DNA from: Fragilaria radians | Lineage: Eukaryota > Bacillariophyta > Fragilariophyceae > Fragilariales > Fragilariaceae | Length of the DNA stretch: 64,000 nt | Direction of reading: 5' to 3' | Assembly (NCBI GenBank): GCA_900642245.1 | Contig: CAAAJI010000023.1 | Coordinates: 185,949-249,948, forward strand | In this document: positions 39,004 to 53,531 of the stretch, one piece after another | How positions within the stretch are numbered: position 1 is the stretch's first letter | How the letters are laid out: every line of letters begins with the position of its first letter | Position numbers and translations under genes: made by a program | Notes under the pieces: generated by a model | Told to the model about the DNA's origin: nothing | What the model saw: the letters and a program-made list of their open reading frames with translations, nothing else | Database searches by the model: none

Positions 39004-42000
39004 CTAGTGCATGCCTTCCTCATCATAAGAAGTTAGTTCCGACACACTTACTGTCTTCTTTTGCACCGACTCAACAATTCTGAGCTCACGAACAGCCTCA
39101 GCTTCGCTATCCAATCCGACCCACGTAGGTGGTGTGTGTGACGGAAGGCTTTCAATCCACTCAAATATTTCCTCTGCTGTATTTCCATCCGGTAATGTTG
39201 GTCCACCGTCTGCATCAACTAGCTTAAAGTTCACATCGAAGCACTTAGCAGTAAACACGTGGCCCACGAGAGCATCTAATACCTCCTGATCAATCTGCTT
39301 AGTAATTCTTCCTCCAAAAACAGAATGACACAGCGTAGATCGAATTGAAGCCCATGGCAATTTCTCAGGGTCAAGGCTAGATCGTCCACCCAATGCTACT
39401 TCCAACAAGGCATCGATTACATCCAAAGCGTGAAGAGCATCTGCTTCAGTGAATTCGTATTTTTCTGTCCATCCAATGGGGATATAACGGAGACGTTCCT
39501 GGACAACAGAGTGGACCCATGCCAACCCAAGGTATAATCGATTTCGCACATGGTTTGTCAGTCGGTGAACGGCAATGCTGGTGATGAATCTGGAAAGAGA
39601 AGCTTTGACTCCTGTTGGTGCTTCTGCTACAATTACATCCGAGATCCTCAATAGTGCAGTTGGAAGTTCTGGATTGATTTCACTTGTCATGAATATACGG
39701 AAATCGGGATGTGTCCCTGACCCAAAAGATTGTAGCTTTTTTACAAAGATGTCACGCAACCATTCAGTGCAAAGGTGGCAATTCTTCAGCATCACCCAAG
39801 TTCCTCGTTTAGATGCCGCCAACACAAACTTTTCAGCAGTCTCATAACCCTCTGGACTTCCCATTGCCACGGATGAAAGTTCTTTGTTAAGTTCACGAGC
39901 CATGAATTCAACCCTGCTGCTCACATCATGACCAGGTGCACTACATAGCATTAGGGGAACAGTGGCAGAAATTTCGTTTGCTTGTATGCTCTGAAGTGAG
40001 TTCAATCCTCGTCCCGACCAAGGAAAGTTTTCTCCGAAAACTTCGATGATGGTTTTCACGATGTCCACCGTTGATGCTGCTTGTAATTTCAATCCGATAT
40101 CAGAATTCCCAGTGTAAAGGCGAGCAAGTAACAAGGAGAAAACCATTTTATCTTCGACCAAGAGGCTTCTCCCTATACGAGCAGCGAGCTCTGAAAAAAG
40201 ATGCGTCTTCAAAGCGTTGGTTCGATCCAAATCACTTTGTCCTTGAATTGGGGGCGTTTTCAAAACATGATCAAGAACGGAATAAAAACTATTTGCGCTA
40301 AATTCATATAAGAAGCTTATTTCCCTCATTCCTTCCATTAAGATAAAAAGATCCCGACAAATGTTAGCCAAAGGCTCGAATTTCCCAACGGCTGACTGTA
40401 CTTGTTTCATGACTTCGGCGCTATTCGATATCTGTTCCTCTACCAATGCACCCTCTTTCATTAAAACCTCCATCCCCGAAACAACGCGATCGTCATCGAG
40501 AATGCTGCCTTCAACAGCACTGATGCTTGACAACATCTGATCCTCTAGTTCTCTGAGCTTGACATTTTGCTCCCCTTGCAACTTTAAAAGATTTGCTCTT
40601 TGCAATTCAAGATCTGGTTTTTCCTCCTTTACAATGCGACTGAGACTTTGACTCTGTAAGCTTGCAGGAGTTACGGTGAAGTTGATCAAAGTAACGCGAG
40701 AGCATAAATCAGGAGTCAAATGCACTGCAGGATTCTTACTTGTCAAAATAATAAAAAATCTTGGACTGTAATCGACATCCTCTGTTCCAATACGAATCAA
40801 AGATCTGCCTCCTGTACGTTGTATCTCTCTGTTGAGAACAGGATTTAACACAGGGTCAATCGCCTCGACATTCTCAACTAAAAGAGACGTTCCAAATCGA
40901 ACTGCACCTGCTAATGTCTTCATGAAGGCTTTGTCGAGGAAGCTTGTTTTCTGGATTTTATCGCTTGAATGCTTTTTCATTAGGAAATCAATAGCATGAC
41001 CTGACGGGTCAATAACGAAAGGAAATCGAACGCAATTAGCTAGTATTGCCCCGTTTTCAAGACTTAATTGATCACTTGGGAGTCCTTGAGACTGCCATGC
41101 AAGTCGGTCACTTGCTTTGCTCAATGATTCCAAAATTCCAAGATTCTCCCTGAAGTCAATACCAAGCTTTTCGAGTGAGTCCTTCCATTTAATAATCAGA
41201 AACTTTCGTGTCTTAAAGTCAAAGAAACCAGCGTAAGTTAGAAAAGCAGCCATCAGAAGAGAATCCCCAATTAAACTCCTTAAAATTGATTGAAATCCTT
41301 CGGAACTTTTTGACCAACGCTCGCTCTCATTACTCAGGCTCTTTAGAAGACTCTCTGCGCGTTCAACTTTAATGGTTACACTCTCCATTTCGGCTTTCAA
41401 CGTTTCAACATCTCGAATCAGACATGCATAATCGTTTTTATATTGCTCAATAGAAGCTTCTAATTCAGTTACTTCTGCCTCAATCTCTTCCTTTTCATCC
41501 TTGATTATTTGAGCATCTCTTTCAAGCTGTTCCACTTCTTCCCGTAGCGGCTGTACCCTGTTGTAAACACTCGAATACATAATTTGAGACTCAGCCCAAT
41601 TGAATAGGGGTCCACACGCTTTGCTGCTTCTAGTCACGCTTTCTGTGTTAAGGTCTGAGTTTCCATCAAGATAATTGTCTTTCACGAGTTTTATTTGCTT
41701 CTGAGTCAATTTATCAGCATCAAAATTTAAAATATTGGGTATAAAATCACTCTTTGCAAGCATTTTCCTCACTTCATTCCAGTCACTTGATTTCTCACCC
41801 AGCATTATGGCAACACATTCTAAAGTTAGTTTTACGTTTTGTGGCGGCCGGGCTAAATTTCTAACTTCATCAAGATCTCGCTTTTTGATGCTTCGAACAC
41901 TAGCCTGTGCAGACAAAAGCGCCGGCTCAGCCCTATCTAAATCCCGCTGCGCCTCATCTCTCCTGGCATTTATTTCTACTTGCTGTTTCTCAACCTCAAC

Positions 42001-45000
42001 GCTTATTTTCTGAGCTTCTAGTTTCCTCTTTTCAGCTTCATTTTGGTCTGCAACCATCTGCTGTAACTTTTTATTCGCCAATGCATCCTTCTCACGTAAT
42101 TCTGTTGTTTTAGCACCCAATCCAGCCTTAAGTTCAGCGACATTTTCTTGTGTTTGGCGCAGCTTTTCCAATCCAGCATTGATATGAAGTTGCTCATCCT
42201 CAACGGATTCTCGGCTCTTACACAAGCATGAAACAAAGTTTTTTATCAAAGAAAGGTAGTCACGGGGAGACAAGTGCGTCCTACAGATACTGCTCTCTAG
42301 CGAACCTACTTCGCCCGCCGTGGCTTTCGTCAGTTCGTGCAATTCCACAAGAGCGGCTACTACAGCCTGTCTTACACCACCCATAGTTGAGCCTTCGAAA
42401 GCTGCGACAACTCGCTGCATAAGTGCTTCACCCTCTCCAATTCCCCATACCCCACCTGCAGCCTCAGCATCTCCTACATCAATCTGCAAGGTAAATTCTT
42501 TTCCTACTTCTCCCATGGCCTTACCGCTCCAAGTTCCAAACCAATCCACAACACAGCGATTGAAAAGCGCTGGACTTGTTGTTGATCTATTTTTCCACTC
42601 TCCGCCAGATGGATTCATAGTGAAAACAACATGTAAATTTCGCTGAACGATGCTAGTGAAGCGCCTGAACAGTTCTTCATCACTTTCTAATATTACTCCA
42701 TCGCGAGCTGCACTGTCCCGGCATGCACTCATTAGTGCACTAAATTCGTCACCATCGAATAATCCTGGAACTTCTCCACTCGCCAGAAGCGCGTTCATGG
42801 CTTCAAGGAATCCAGATCCAAGCACGTTTGCTTCGTCAAAAATAAAACACACTTTTTCACCATCAACTCCTACTCGCCGCATCAAAGTCCGAAGATCTTC
42901 ATTAAAATCTTCTATTCCATATCGCGAATGAGCCTTAATCTGAAAAATGCTAAGTCCATTCATCCAACTAACGAACTTAGAAAGAACTGTCTTTCCCGCA
43001 CCTGAATCGCCAACCAACAAAAGGTGACCCATTGGTTGACGAAGCACACGATCTATTCGAAGAACATGCTCTAAAACCTCGTCAAAAACAACTAGAGGAA
43101 CATCTAGTTCTTCCTCGTAAAATACTTTCAAGCGGGCACTTAAAAAATTCTTGAGTTCATCTCTCTCAACTTTCTTTGTTTCTTTACTCATCCATGTCGA
43201 ATAAAACATTGGGCGTGCCAAGGCAACGCCAAAATCAACTCCAGCAAAGTGAGCCTTGGCGACTTCGTCTATTTTCTTTCCACACCATTTTCGATCCTCT
43301 TCTTCAATTAGTCGATCTCCGAATAATCGAAGCGCTTCATGAGCCCAAATCCGAACAAATTCCTCTCGTGAAAGACCTTGGTCAATATTCACAATTGCTT
43401 CGTAAATACCACGAACCCAGCGACTAAGTTCCCGAGGGGAGTAAAAGTATTGTGGTTGCATATCGGGGGTGAATTTTGCCTGATTTTCCAAATAAACTTC
43501 TACCATCGCGTTAGTAAGGGCTTCTGTTTCACCCTTAAGATTAGGGAATAATTTCATCATGCCGCCATTGAAGGTTCCGTAAATTTGGAGTAACGACTCT
43601 TTCGCAGGAAAGTCAATGAGTAGTAATGGAACGTGCCGTAAAAATCTATGTGACATAGGGAATCGCCCCGCATCCGTAGGGGGATTACAAGCCCCGACAA
43701 ACTGGATCCGATTAATCGTTATCCAAACATTATCTTCTCTCCAAAATCCACCTTGTTCCACAAGTTGCCTCATGAACATGATAACTCTTTGAGTACCATA
43801 AGAATCCTGCGCTGGCAAATTGATTTCATCACAGAAAACAACAAGCCAGCTTTCTGACCCAAGACTCTCCACCGGCTGGAGTACGATATTTTTGCCACGT
43901 CGAACATATCCACAGTACTGCGAAAACGTCTTCAGAATAATTTCTGGGGTGGTCCGACTTGAAAAGTTTAGATTAGCCAAAACTATATTTTGCATCGATT
44001 GAAGGACAGATATAAGAGTCATGGTCTTGCCAGAACCGGGGGGTCCACAAAGAATTAAAGGCCGACGACTTGCCAACCAAGCTCCCAATACGTCAGAATG
44101 TCGTACTGTATCTGTTGTTGTTATGACAACATCAGTAGCAGAGACCCGATGACTTTCAATTTCCATTCTAGGCACATTGTCACTCCATAACTCATATTCT
44201 CCACTCTCGACGAGAACTCTATAATCAGATAAATTGCCTTCCTCGTTTGGCAGCATGACACCACTAGTGCGGAGTAACATATCACCAAAGTCTTTTCTTA
44301 CCGACCACGAGGCACTTCCAGTGAAGGACCATACCAGAGAATGAAGCATCCATCTCTTGGCAAATTTTTCCATGTGCTCTCCAGTCATTGGGAAATCTGG
44401 ATGATTTTCATCGTATTCGATTGCCATTTCTATGCCTTGTAATAGCAAAGAATGGAGAGTTTGAAGAAGTCGATCACGAGTAGGTTGCATTATATGAACT
44501 TTTGAAAGTGCATATTCCAGTGCATCAGACACTAAGGATGAAGTCCTACCATCGCCAATAACGAGAGGCTTGATTACAGCAATAAATCCGGTTTGGGCAG
44601 AGGGCAGTTTTTCTGAGCTATTCCTGTCACCTAGGAAGTCTGCGCGTTCCAATTTTCCGATTAAATGCAAGAGGCACATCTCTGTGGAAATCGTATCTTC
44701 GCTAAACCAAACCATACCACACCGAGATACTGTAGCTGGTGTTGCATGTTCTAGACTATCAACTTCAAGAATGATGAGAAAGTTCGATGGGATTCCAAGG
44801 CGCTCTCCGCTTGGCAGAGTTAGCAACTTGTTGTCATCAAGAACACTATTCAAGTTTTCCGCCCACTCTGGATCAACATCACCATCAAAAACGACCCAAT
44901 GTCGCCTCTCTGATTCTCCTTTTTGATTATCTAGAACAGTTCTTAATATATTGGTGAATACTCCATCTGTCCATTCCATTGTGGTTCCATCAAGGGAACC

Positions 45001-48000
45001 ATAAAGTGCTTCCTTATTCATTGCCTTTGGATCAATTACATACATATCTCCTTTTTTTCCATCGATCCGTTCTAAAGCCTTAAGTAGAGTTCTTGTCGCG
45101 GATGATTTTCCTGATCCCATTGGACCCACACACATTACGCCATGTCTCATTTCCATCACAGCCTTCAACTGGAGTATCTTTTGAATGAAAGTCTCTTCCG
45201 CTTGAAAGTCATGTTCTTGGCATACCTCAACGATTTCAGTGCGCAATTTTAAGTCTTCCATTTTCACTATTTCTGATCCTGGAAAGGTCTCCAAAAGTAT
45301 CTCTTGGAAGATAGGTAAATCGGCTTTGATAAGTTTAGGTAGCACATTGTTACATGCTCCTTTGATTAAAACCTCTCTTTCAACGATAGCGAGCTCATCA
45401 GGTTCCATATTATTCAGAGATTCTAAAGCTTGACGCTTCAATCCTCCAGCACTAACGAGCAATGTTTTCAATGCTCGAAGGCCGAAGTCATAATGGCTCT
45501 GCTTAGACATGAGCATCTCACACTTTCTGAAAAGTTCGACAACCCTACCTGCCAAACTCTCCGCTGTGACGATCCCTTGACTAAATAACATAACTTGAGC
45601 AATTAAGTTTCTGTCAGGAATTTCCATAGCCACAGGTCGAAATAGACTCTTCAGGTTATCGGGCAAATTTGAACGACCTGCATACCCTGGATTCATCGTG
45701 ACAAAAATACCCACATTGTCATGAAGGCGAACAGTTTTACCAACTAGTTCTATTGTAGACTGCCTTTCGAGCAGACCGCGCTGTATAGTTAGAATCTGCT
45801 GACTAACTGCACTCAAAATTCGTTCCTCTAGACGATTGAACTCATCAAAGCAACCCCAAGCACCTACTTGGCTGAGACCGCAAAATAAGCGTCCCATCGC
45901 TCCAAAATCAAAAGTTTCGTCGCAATTCATTACCTGAAAATTTACACCTGTTGAGTAACAAGAAAAGCCGCATTTCTTGAATCAGGAATCAAACTTACCA
46001 GAACAAAGCGACCTAGTTGAGCTCCAAGCGCCTTCACGCTTTCCGTCTTTCCTGTCCCTGCAGGTCCAAATGGATTTCCTCCCATGCGAAAATGAAGTGC
46101 CTGGGTCAACACTAACCAACATTTGTCCACCAAAGGTGTTTGGACAAGCCTCTCTCCTATTCCAAGGTATTCAAATCCATAATGAAATGTAGCATTCGAT
46201 AAACTGATGCTAAGCTTTTCAGTAATTTTTTCAGCTGCAGGATTATAGTGATATCTCATGTGAGAAAGCCACCTAAAGTCCGATGGATCTGAAACTCCTT
46301 CATCGATCAAGCTTCTCGTGACATCGCGTTGGTGTACAAGCTCAGTAATAAGCTGTTCAAACTTTTTACGTGAGTCCATTGGGAGATCGAGTAATACATT
46401 TTGAGCCATAATATCTAGTTTGGCTTCCAATGAGTCAAGCACATTTTGAAGCGACATCCCATTAGCATCAGCGCCTTTAAGCGCGCGTTCGACACTCATG
46501 CTCCAGTTGACAAGAGTGGCTAAAATCATTATTTGAGCTGGAAATTTAGTCGCCCATTCAACAAAATTCATCTTTCCGTCATCAGTTTGGAGCGATAAAT
46601 CTGTTGATTTATCTTCCGCAACAGCTTGCTCAAGTAACAGCGCCAAAGTGCTCTGCATTCGCTCTTCTAGCTGCTTCAACCAGTCTTTTACTCCCATTTG
46701 CTTTTTAACCTCAATAGGCGTGTGGAAAGGGACAACCTCGCCATCTTTGCTAACCATTGCATCAAAACGAGTCAACATATCTTCAGAAAGCCCTGTTGAG
46801 ACTGATGTTGCACCTGCAATTCCAGCAAACATTTTAGCTACATGAGCGAGAACTTTTCCAGGCTCTTGAGAGTTTCCAATAATCTCAAGGAGGTCATCGT
46901 CTCCCAGGAAATAAAAGCGACTAAAGTCTCGCCGTTGTTTTTCTAAATATTCTCCTAATGCACGTTGAATAACACCCATTAGGTTTCCTAAGCGCTCGAG
47001 AGTTCTCTGTAAATTTTCAATATTTAGAGCTTCCATTGCAAAAGGGCGATTCGCTATCCTCCTCATCAGCTGTATGAATTCAGAATCAACGCTTTTAAAG
47101 CGAGACCATTCGGCTGGCAATTGAGCTTTTATATCAGAACTCCCAAAAAGAATACCCTCAAGATATACCCAGCGACGTTGGACATCTACCCAAGAATCGA
47201 ACGCTGTGCGAAGCTTTGTGAGACGATCTTCCCAAAGCTTTCCTTCTTCTTGGAACTCGCGGACGGATCGATAGTAGGGTGAGCTACGCATTAATATCAA
47301 CCCTCCCATATGATCATCCAGCGTCGCAAAAAGTTCGTCCCAACCTCGAATAAGGCGAACACGATTCTGGTATAATACAAGCTCCAGCTCCTGCTTCATC
47401 CATCGATCTCTCACTTGACCCAAGAAAACTTCCAAAGCCATTTCACCTTGCGCCACAGTCAATATTTCTTGCATATCTTTCTTCCTTGTTAGCACGCCGT
47501 GGTCCCATAATAGACCTACTGTGAGCTCCGAGAATGTGACACGGATACCAAGTCTCTGTAAAATGATCTTCCAGTGCCTTTCCTTAAGTGCTTCTGTTTT
47601 CAGATCAGACATAACGCTGTGACCAGCGACGTAATTCTTAACTGCATTATGGAGATGCATATATGCATCGTATTGTCTGATTTTATTGGGCAATGCTCGC
47701 ATTTCAACCAGGAGGTCATCAAGTGATCGACGGACTTTTCTCATGACCGCTGAAGGGAATAAAGTTTCTTTTAGCTCTTCCAATACGTTGTAAGGCTTCG
47801 ACATAGAATCCCAAACTTCGTTTAGGTCAGAGAGTTCCTCAAGAGCTTCGGATAGCGAATTTCCTTCGGCTGTGTGTTCCAGCGATAATGCATCTTTTGC
47901 TTTGACAAGCTTTTCCTGGTCAAGTTTTACCTTTTTGAGAGAAAATTCAAACTTAGATAAGAGTTCTAATGCATCGCTTGGCTTCATATTTCCTCTTAAG

Positions 48001-51000
48001 GGTTTATCTTGTTCCCAAGCATTTGCAAGATCGATTCCACGCTTATTGCATGCTTTGTCTTCCGCAATTACTCGAGCTTGTAACAACGGAACTTGTTGCT
48101 CCATGGCTCTAATTCGCTTGTCCAATATTTGCTCCAAATTTTCGAAGAGGCCTTTTAGTATACTTGTTTCAATCCAACCAGAATGGAACAAATGACGCTG
48201 TCGTTTTAAGATTAATTCAGATTCACCAAGCTTTTGCAGCTCTTTTGACCAGATTGAAAGTTTTTGTTTCGTTTCTTGAATGAATGTTACTCCTACAACA
48301 ATATCATCAGTGTTTGAGGAACTATCCAATGATATTTGCTCAAGCTTATTTTTCGCATCTAAGATTTTTTGATGAGAATAAGAGATATTTTGAGCCAATA
48401 CAGAAGCAAATGATGATTGAAGTTCTTTCTGCCAAGAATCATACTTCAGATTGATTTGTGCCTGAACCTTATTATACCTTACATTCACTGGACCAAATGT
48501 GGCGATGGTAGCCACTGAGTCTAGAGCAGCACGTGCTTCTGAGGCCTCGGACAAAAGTGACTGCCATTTATCAATATCTTCTCCTACTTGTGAGGCGACA
48601 TCCGATACACGAGTATCCCATAAGGTTTGATATGCACACCATTGGGCCACGAAGTTTGACATTTCACGTATATGAAGCTCAGTGTTAGCATACGCTTCGC
48701 TCATATGCTGAACATCAACGCGATAAATTAAATCTGAAAACTTGTCTTCGGTTTCTTGTTGCCTAGATTGTCCTGTGCGGCTATCAAACACTTCAAAACG
48801 TCCACTTCTGGGACGTGGAAGATTACACACAATTCCTATAAAGTCATGTAGGCATCTCAAAAACTGGGATCGCACTATTGGAGAAGCGGGAACTGCAGTT
48901 ATCTCCTGGTTACGGAGGACGATCTCCACTGAAATTGCAGGCACGTTGATTTTGGGAAGTGAGGCAAGACTTGCTGAGTCCTCTGATTCCTTCAACTCCT
49001 CTCCATCATCGATGTCCTTCTTATCATATTCAACTCTAAACTTATAATTCCATGCCTTAATTGCCTCTGCAAGTCGCCTTGCCAACACTTCACTCATTCT
49101 CTCGTCGACAACGTTCACCCAGGAATCTAAATCAGCATAACCGCTAAGTGACATTTGATCAATTGACTTCTGAATGCTTCTGAGGATGCCTTCAAACTTC
49201 ATGCTGTCATAATCGACACGATCCAGTAAATCTAATGCAATGTCAACTTTATCACAAGCTCGTAGTAGCTGTTCGACGCGCTCCTCAAATTTGACCACTA
49301 ACTCGGTCAAGTTTGTGACCCAAGTTGGCAACTCTCTGCTACCGAACCGCACACGACGTTTCTTCGATACTGCGGTCGAAGAAGACAACTTGACGTCAAA
49401 CGACTCGGAAATACATTCACGAATCGCCAAGAGTTGAGGCATTACTAAGGGTTCCAACTCGGGTGTAATAAGAGTTCGAACAGCAGAGTATGATCTCAGT
49501 GCAGTCTTAATAGCCACTGCATGGGGGTATCGAGCTATAGATTCTTCGGACACCATCAAAAGTGTTCGTGGAATGTCTTTTTCGAAATCTAGCCATTTTA
49601 AGTGTCTTATTTCTCTAAACAAGAGCTCATTTTTTTCTTCGAAATTTGCTTTAGCGACAAGTTTTCCTTCTCTTCCTTCAGGAACAATCACAATGGGATA
49701 GGATTCGAGGCGAGAGTTGGAAGTATTAATTAACTCTTTTTCCCATTCTGTTATCCATGCTCGGAAGAAGGCTCGTGCATCTAACTTAGCCAAAAGTTCG
49801 TCACCAGAACGGCGAAGTTGACGACCTTCCAGCTGTTGACCCCAATTGGAACCCAGAACATCTCCCATTCGTTTCATAAGGGCCTGCACTTGACGCTCCA
49901 TTTGCTTTGCCCACAATATCTTTCCTGCGACAGGTGGAATTCCACGTAACCGTGCGATTTTAGCGGCGCTAGAGGCTTCATACTTTTGTGTAAACTTTGC
50001 CTGCAACTTCTCGACAGCTTGCCCAACCGTTGAAATCAACTGCATTTGAAATTCCTTAACGGCGGCTCGCACCCGAGTTCTTGATAACAAAGGATTGAAT
50101 TTTGCAAAAACACGGAACATATCTTCGGCATCCTTGCATGACATTAATTTATTTCGTAAAAGTGTTGCAAGTTCGGCTTCCAATGTATCTACCTTACGAT
50201 CATATTCCTCCAAAGCACGTTCCAAAGCCATGGTGCCGCCAGAGGATATATCCAAGACATTTAATGACGCCAGAAGGTTACGCGGAGTCACTTCAACTTG
50301 TGCCAAAACATCGCCATCGCCTAATACCTCTTTCAAAACGGACCTAAGTTTTTCGTGATTAGCCCGGAATTCATGCAATAAATCAAGGCGTTCCTGGAGT
50401 GGCTTATGAAATAAAGTTATCGACTTGATGATTTCTGATGCACTCTTTCCCGATGCTGGCTTACGACGACGTCCTTGTTCAAGGAAAAACTCCGTAAACT
50501 GTTCATAACGATCATCGAACTGTACCAACACATCTTGGGAAGGGAATCTTACAGAAGTTTCATACTCCGAGAACTCCATGAAAAGAAAGGAAGAATTTTC
50601 CAAAACTGCAACCATGCGGTGTCGAAGAGTTAGAGTTGTTGCCTCTAATAATTTTGCACATCTTTCTAAGTCATAGTAACGAGACGATCTAATTTTGGGT
50701 AAATGGTCGAAAATTTGATTGACTGCGATTGAAATCTTATCCCAATCTCTCGCTGCCTCTAGTGAAGGCGCAGGATAATGACGTAGAAAGTGAGCGATAT
50801 CGTTGGTCTGAGAAGTAGCACTATCCAAACCCGTGTTGTTATCCAATGCTATCGTTGCCAAGAAACGTTTTGCCGCCTTGAGTAAATTCAGGGTGAGTTC
50901 AACATCTGGTCGCGACAGTTCCTGCGGAATTTTCTGAAGAGCCTCTTCTAATTGTAACCAAAAGGACACTTCTTCCAGATCAGCAGAGTTGGAAGAATCG

Positions 51001-51659
51001 ACACTGGGAAACATGGTAGTAGATGGCAAAACAGTGACTTTTCGAATCTGCACAATCCATTGCGACACTCCAGCTTGGATTTGGTTAAGGAAATCATCGT
51101 CATCTAACTTTTCTTCCAATCCAAGATCATCTAAGTTGGTAAGGGAGATCTTTTTCTCAATCGCTTCCAGAGCTTTCTTAGCCAAATATGGATCTGTGGC
51201 AAGGTGAACGATGGGAATTTGGCTTAGTGTCGAACGACGCACTTGACCTAGAGCAACATCAAGTTCACGAATCTTGTCTTCAAGCCCATGTATCAATTTG
51301 GAAGACTTTGACTCTTCTTCGTCAACGCACAACGCCTGGATGGCTGGACCAAAGCAATGACGTGTAAAAGTCTGCAGTGTATCAAGAGTACCACCAGAGT
51401 CATCCTTTTTCTCCTCTACTTCATCTTCGTTGGCTTCCTTACGATAAATACGTGGTGCAAGTGTCATACAGTGGAGACATTCTGTTCCTGTTTTACAAAA
51501 AGCGATCGCTCCCAGATGGTTCTGGGGTAGTGACTCTGTAGAGGCATGAGCCTTATCGTCTTCTGAAATCCACACAAAAAGGCGAACTTCACCCTCTAGG
51601 AACTTGTCGACCTCTGAGTCATCTTCTAAGGTGGAATCAAGATGAAGATCACAAGCCAT
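39004..51659 (-). CDS. DYNC1H1: Cytoplasmic dynein 1 heavy chain, lacking C-terminal domain
   Basis: Two exons (51659-45999 and 45933-39004) join in phase 0 across a 65-nt intron, giving 4196 aa. It is the minus-end-directed microtubule motor. The tail and linker occupy residues 1 to about 1830. AAA1 has Walker A GPAGTGKTE (from 1865) and, across the intron, VMNCDETFDF and WGCFDEFNR. AAA2 has GPMGSGKSS (about 2157). AAA3 has GPPGSGKTM (about 2517) and Walker B VVFCDEINLP. AAA4 has GDSGAGKT (about 2862) and FIFDEANVLGSG. A coiled-coil stalk with the microtubule-binding tip lies at about 3150-3470. AAA5 and AAA6 follow. Blocks such as FDGDVDPEWAENLNSVLDDNKLLTLPSGERL identify cytoplasmic dynein 1 rather than axonemal or IFT dynein. 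The protein ends shortly after WIESLPSHTPPTWVGL, whereas the family continues for some 300-370 residues. A good splice donor (ACA|GTAAGTGTG, about 39050) precedes the stop. Confidence 0.95.
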
Positions 51660-53531
51660 TCTGAAGTAGAAAAGGTTACTATTTCGTTCCTAATTCCTAA
51701 ATGGGTGTGCACCATAACGTCTGACATACCTAACATATTCCTTAGGACTCTTACGACGACTCATCTCAGAAGAACACCTGTGTCAGTTGGGAGATACAAT
51801 AGATATTCTAAGCTTATTGCTTTATTTGATTCTTTCAGTAAGTTATGGATGAATAGATGCAGGTTGGCCAGCGGCAAACTTTGACGAGCCTTAGTCTAAG
51901 AAATTGTCAAATCCGTAACACTAGACGTACTTCCTTGTACGAATGCTCCAAATATTGAGGAATTTAGAGAGATCGATTTTTTTCTAGCAATGTAACTTCA
52001 AATTCCAAAAAAGTTGAATTCCGCGGAGATTTTCGTCAAATCCTTGCACGACATCAGATAATCATGCTTTCTTTCAAATACAAACGTCAATGGTTCCTCA
52101 ATTATCAATAGTAAAACATTGGCTTCAAATATTGATTGATCGAATGCCTTGGAATTAGAGAAATGCTACAAAACTGTCAGAAAATGCGGGTTACCAACAT
52201 TGCTCATCAAATCATCATTCTCTATCTTGTTTGCTCTCCTTACACAGAATGGTCAGATTTCCTTCAGCAGAAAATTGGGGTATATTGTTCATTCTAAGTT
52301 GAGCATCTTGCAATAAAGATCCTTTAAGAAACAATCCAATGAGCCAAGCGTATTCACCGTTGCTATAACAGCAAACAGTGTGTGAGTTATACAGGAGTTT
52401 CAAGTGAAGTAGAAACTCCAAATTTTGCTTGATCATGTCCAGAGGAATTCTGTCTCTAAAATAACGCCAACGTATGTCAGAATACAGTTGTAGACAAGTT
52501 CAGAACTATGATTGAGTTGAACAGCGTTCTGGATGAATTTGAGCATCACATGGTAAAGCATTGGATGAGAATACTTTTGACGTGAAGAAAAATATCTCTC
52601 AGGAAATTTTGTGAATGATTTAGAAGGCAATGATAGAGAAAATAGTTGTAGATTCAGAACAAGTTTGTTCTCCCAAATTACTTTAGCTTTTTATCATAAG
52701 ACACCCCTGTGCTATCTTATTAGTCACAACAAGGCATTTATTGACAGAAAACCAATGCATTTCATCAGTGCAAAGCTGAGCTGTGGACGAATGGGAAATT
52801 TTTTATAGCATCTACTTGACGGATTTTGTTTGCAGACTGTTAATTTCAATTTTAAATAATTTTAACTTTACTTTTATTTTAACAAGGTAACCCATGATTT
52901 GTCTTGATGGAAGTGGCCTTCACCCCCTCAAAAAATTATGGAAAAGTGGTAGTGGGATACATGACATGTGTTGAAACCTTTATAGGCTGTGTGTTATGAG
53001 GAATGTAGGCGCACTTTACACTTGGTGAAGGTAAAGATATAACGAAGTCAAGGTTTGCCTCGTTCATTTTTACGTTTATGATACCATAAATTACGAGTTT
53101 CTCTATTGCAGATTGAAAATCAAACAAAAACCATCCTATAAAAGAATCTATAATTGGCATTTTAAGGCCGTTTGGAAGATAAATTGTATCCTAACAAGCT
53201 AGCAGCAGTAAGTTGCAATTTACCTCAATTTCGATGAAATGATGCAAAAAGAGATTGAAGATTTACTCATTGACGAGAGAGTCTAAACAAGTAAAGGATT
53301 TAATGATATGAAATGTATGCACATCATAAGAACGATTTTGGGATTCATTCGAGCTTCCAATGCGTTGTATGATGAGATGATGCATAAGTTAAGACTCTCA
53401 TTGATTTCAGATGAATGGCCGAAAAGCGATCAGGTATGAGGCAAAGATAAGGTACGTTTACTTGAACTTTTGAGTATAATGTGAATATTTTCAATGGAGA
53501 TTCATTTGTTTGTTGTGAAGTTACGCAAATC
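51660..53531. other. Spacer with coding-like minus-strand relic
   Basis: Most of it is AT-rich. On the minus strand about 52690-52433 stays open (WENKLVLNLQLFSLSLPSK ... YHVMLKFIQNAVQLNH). One frame over, about 52490-52215 stays open (SDIRWRYFRDRIPLDMIKQ ... GEYAWLIGLFLKGSLLQDAQ). Together they look like one helical protein broken by a frameshift. I do not recognise it. A 74-codon minus ORF at 53160-52936 is also unassigned. Confidence 0.35.

Noticed and set aside
45934..45998. Possible break of dynein into two separate genes
   Set aside because: A 65-nt GT-AG intron joins both reading frames in phase through the conserved AAA1 segment, so it is one gene.
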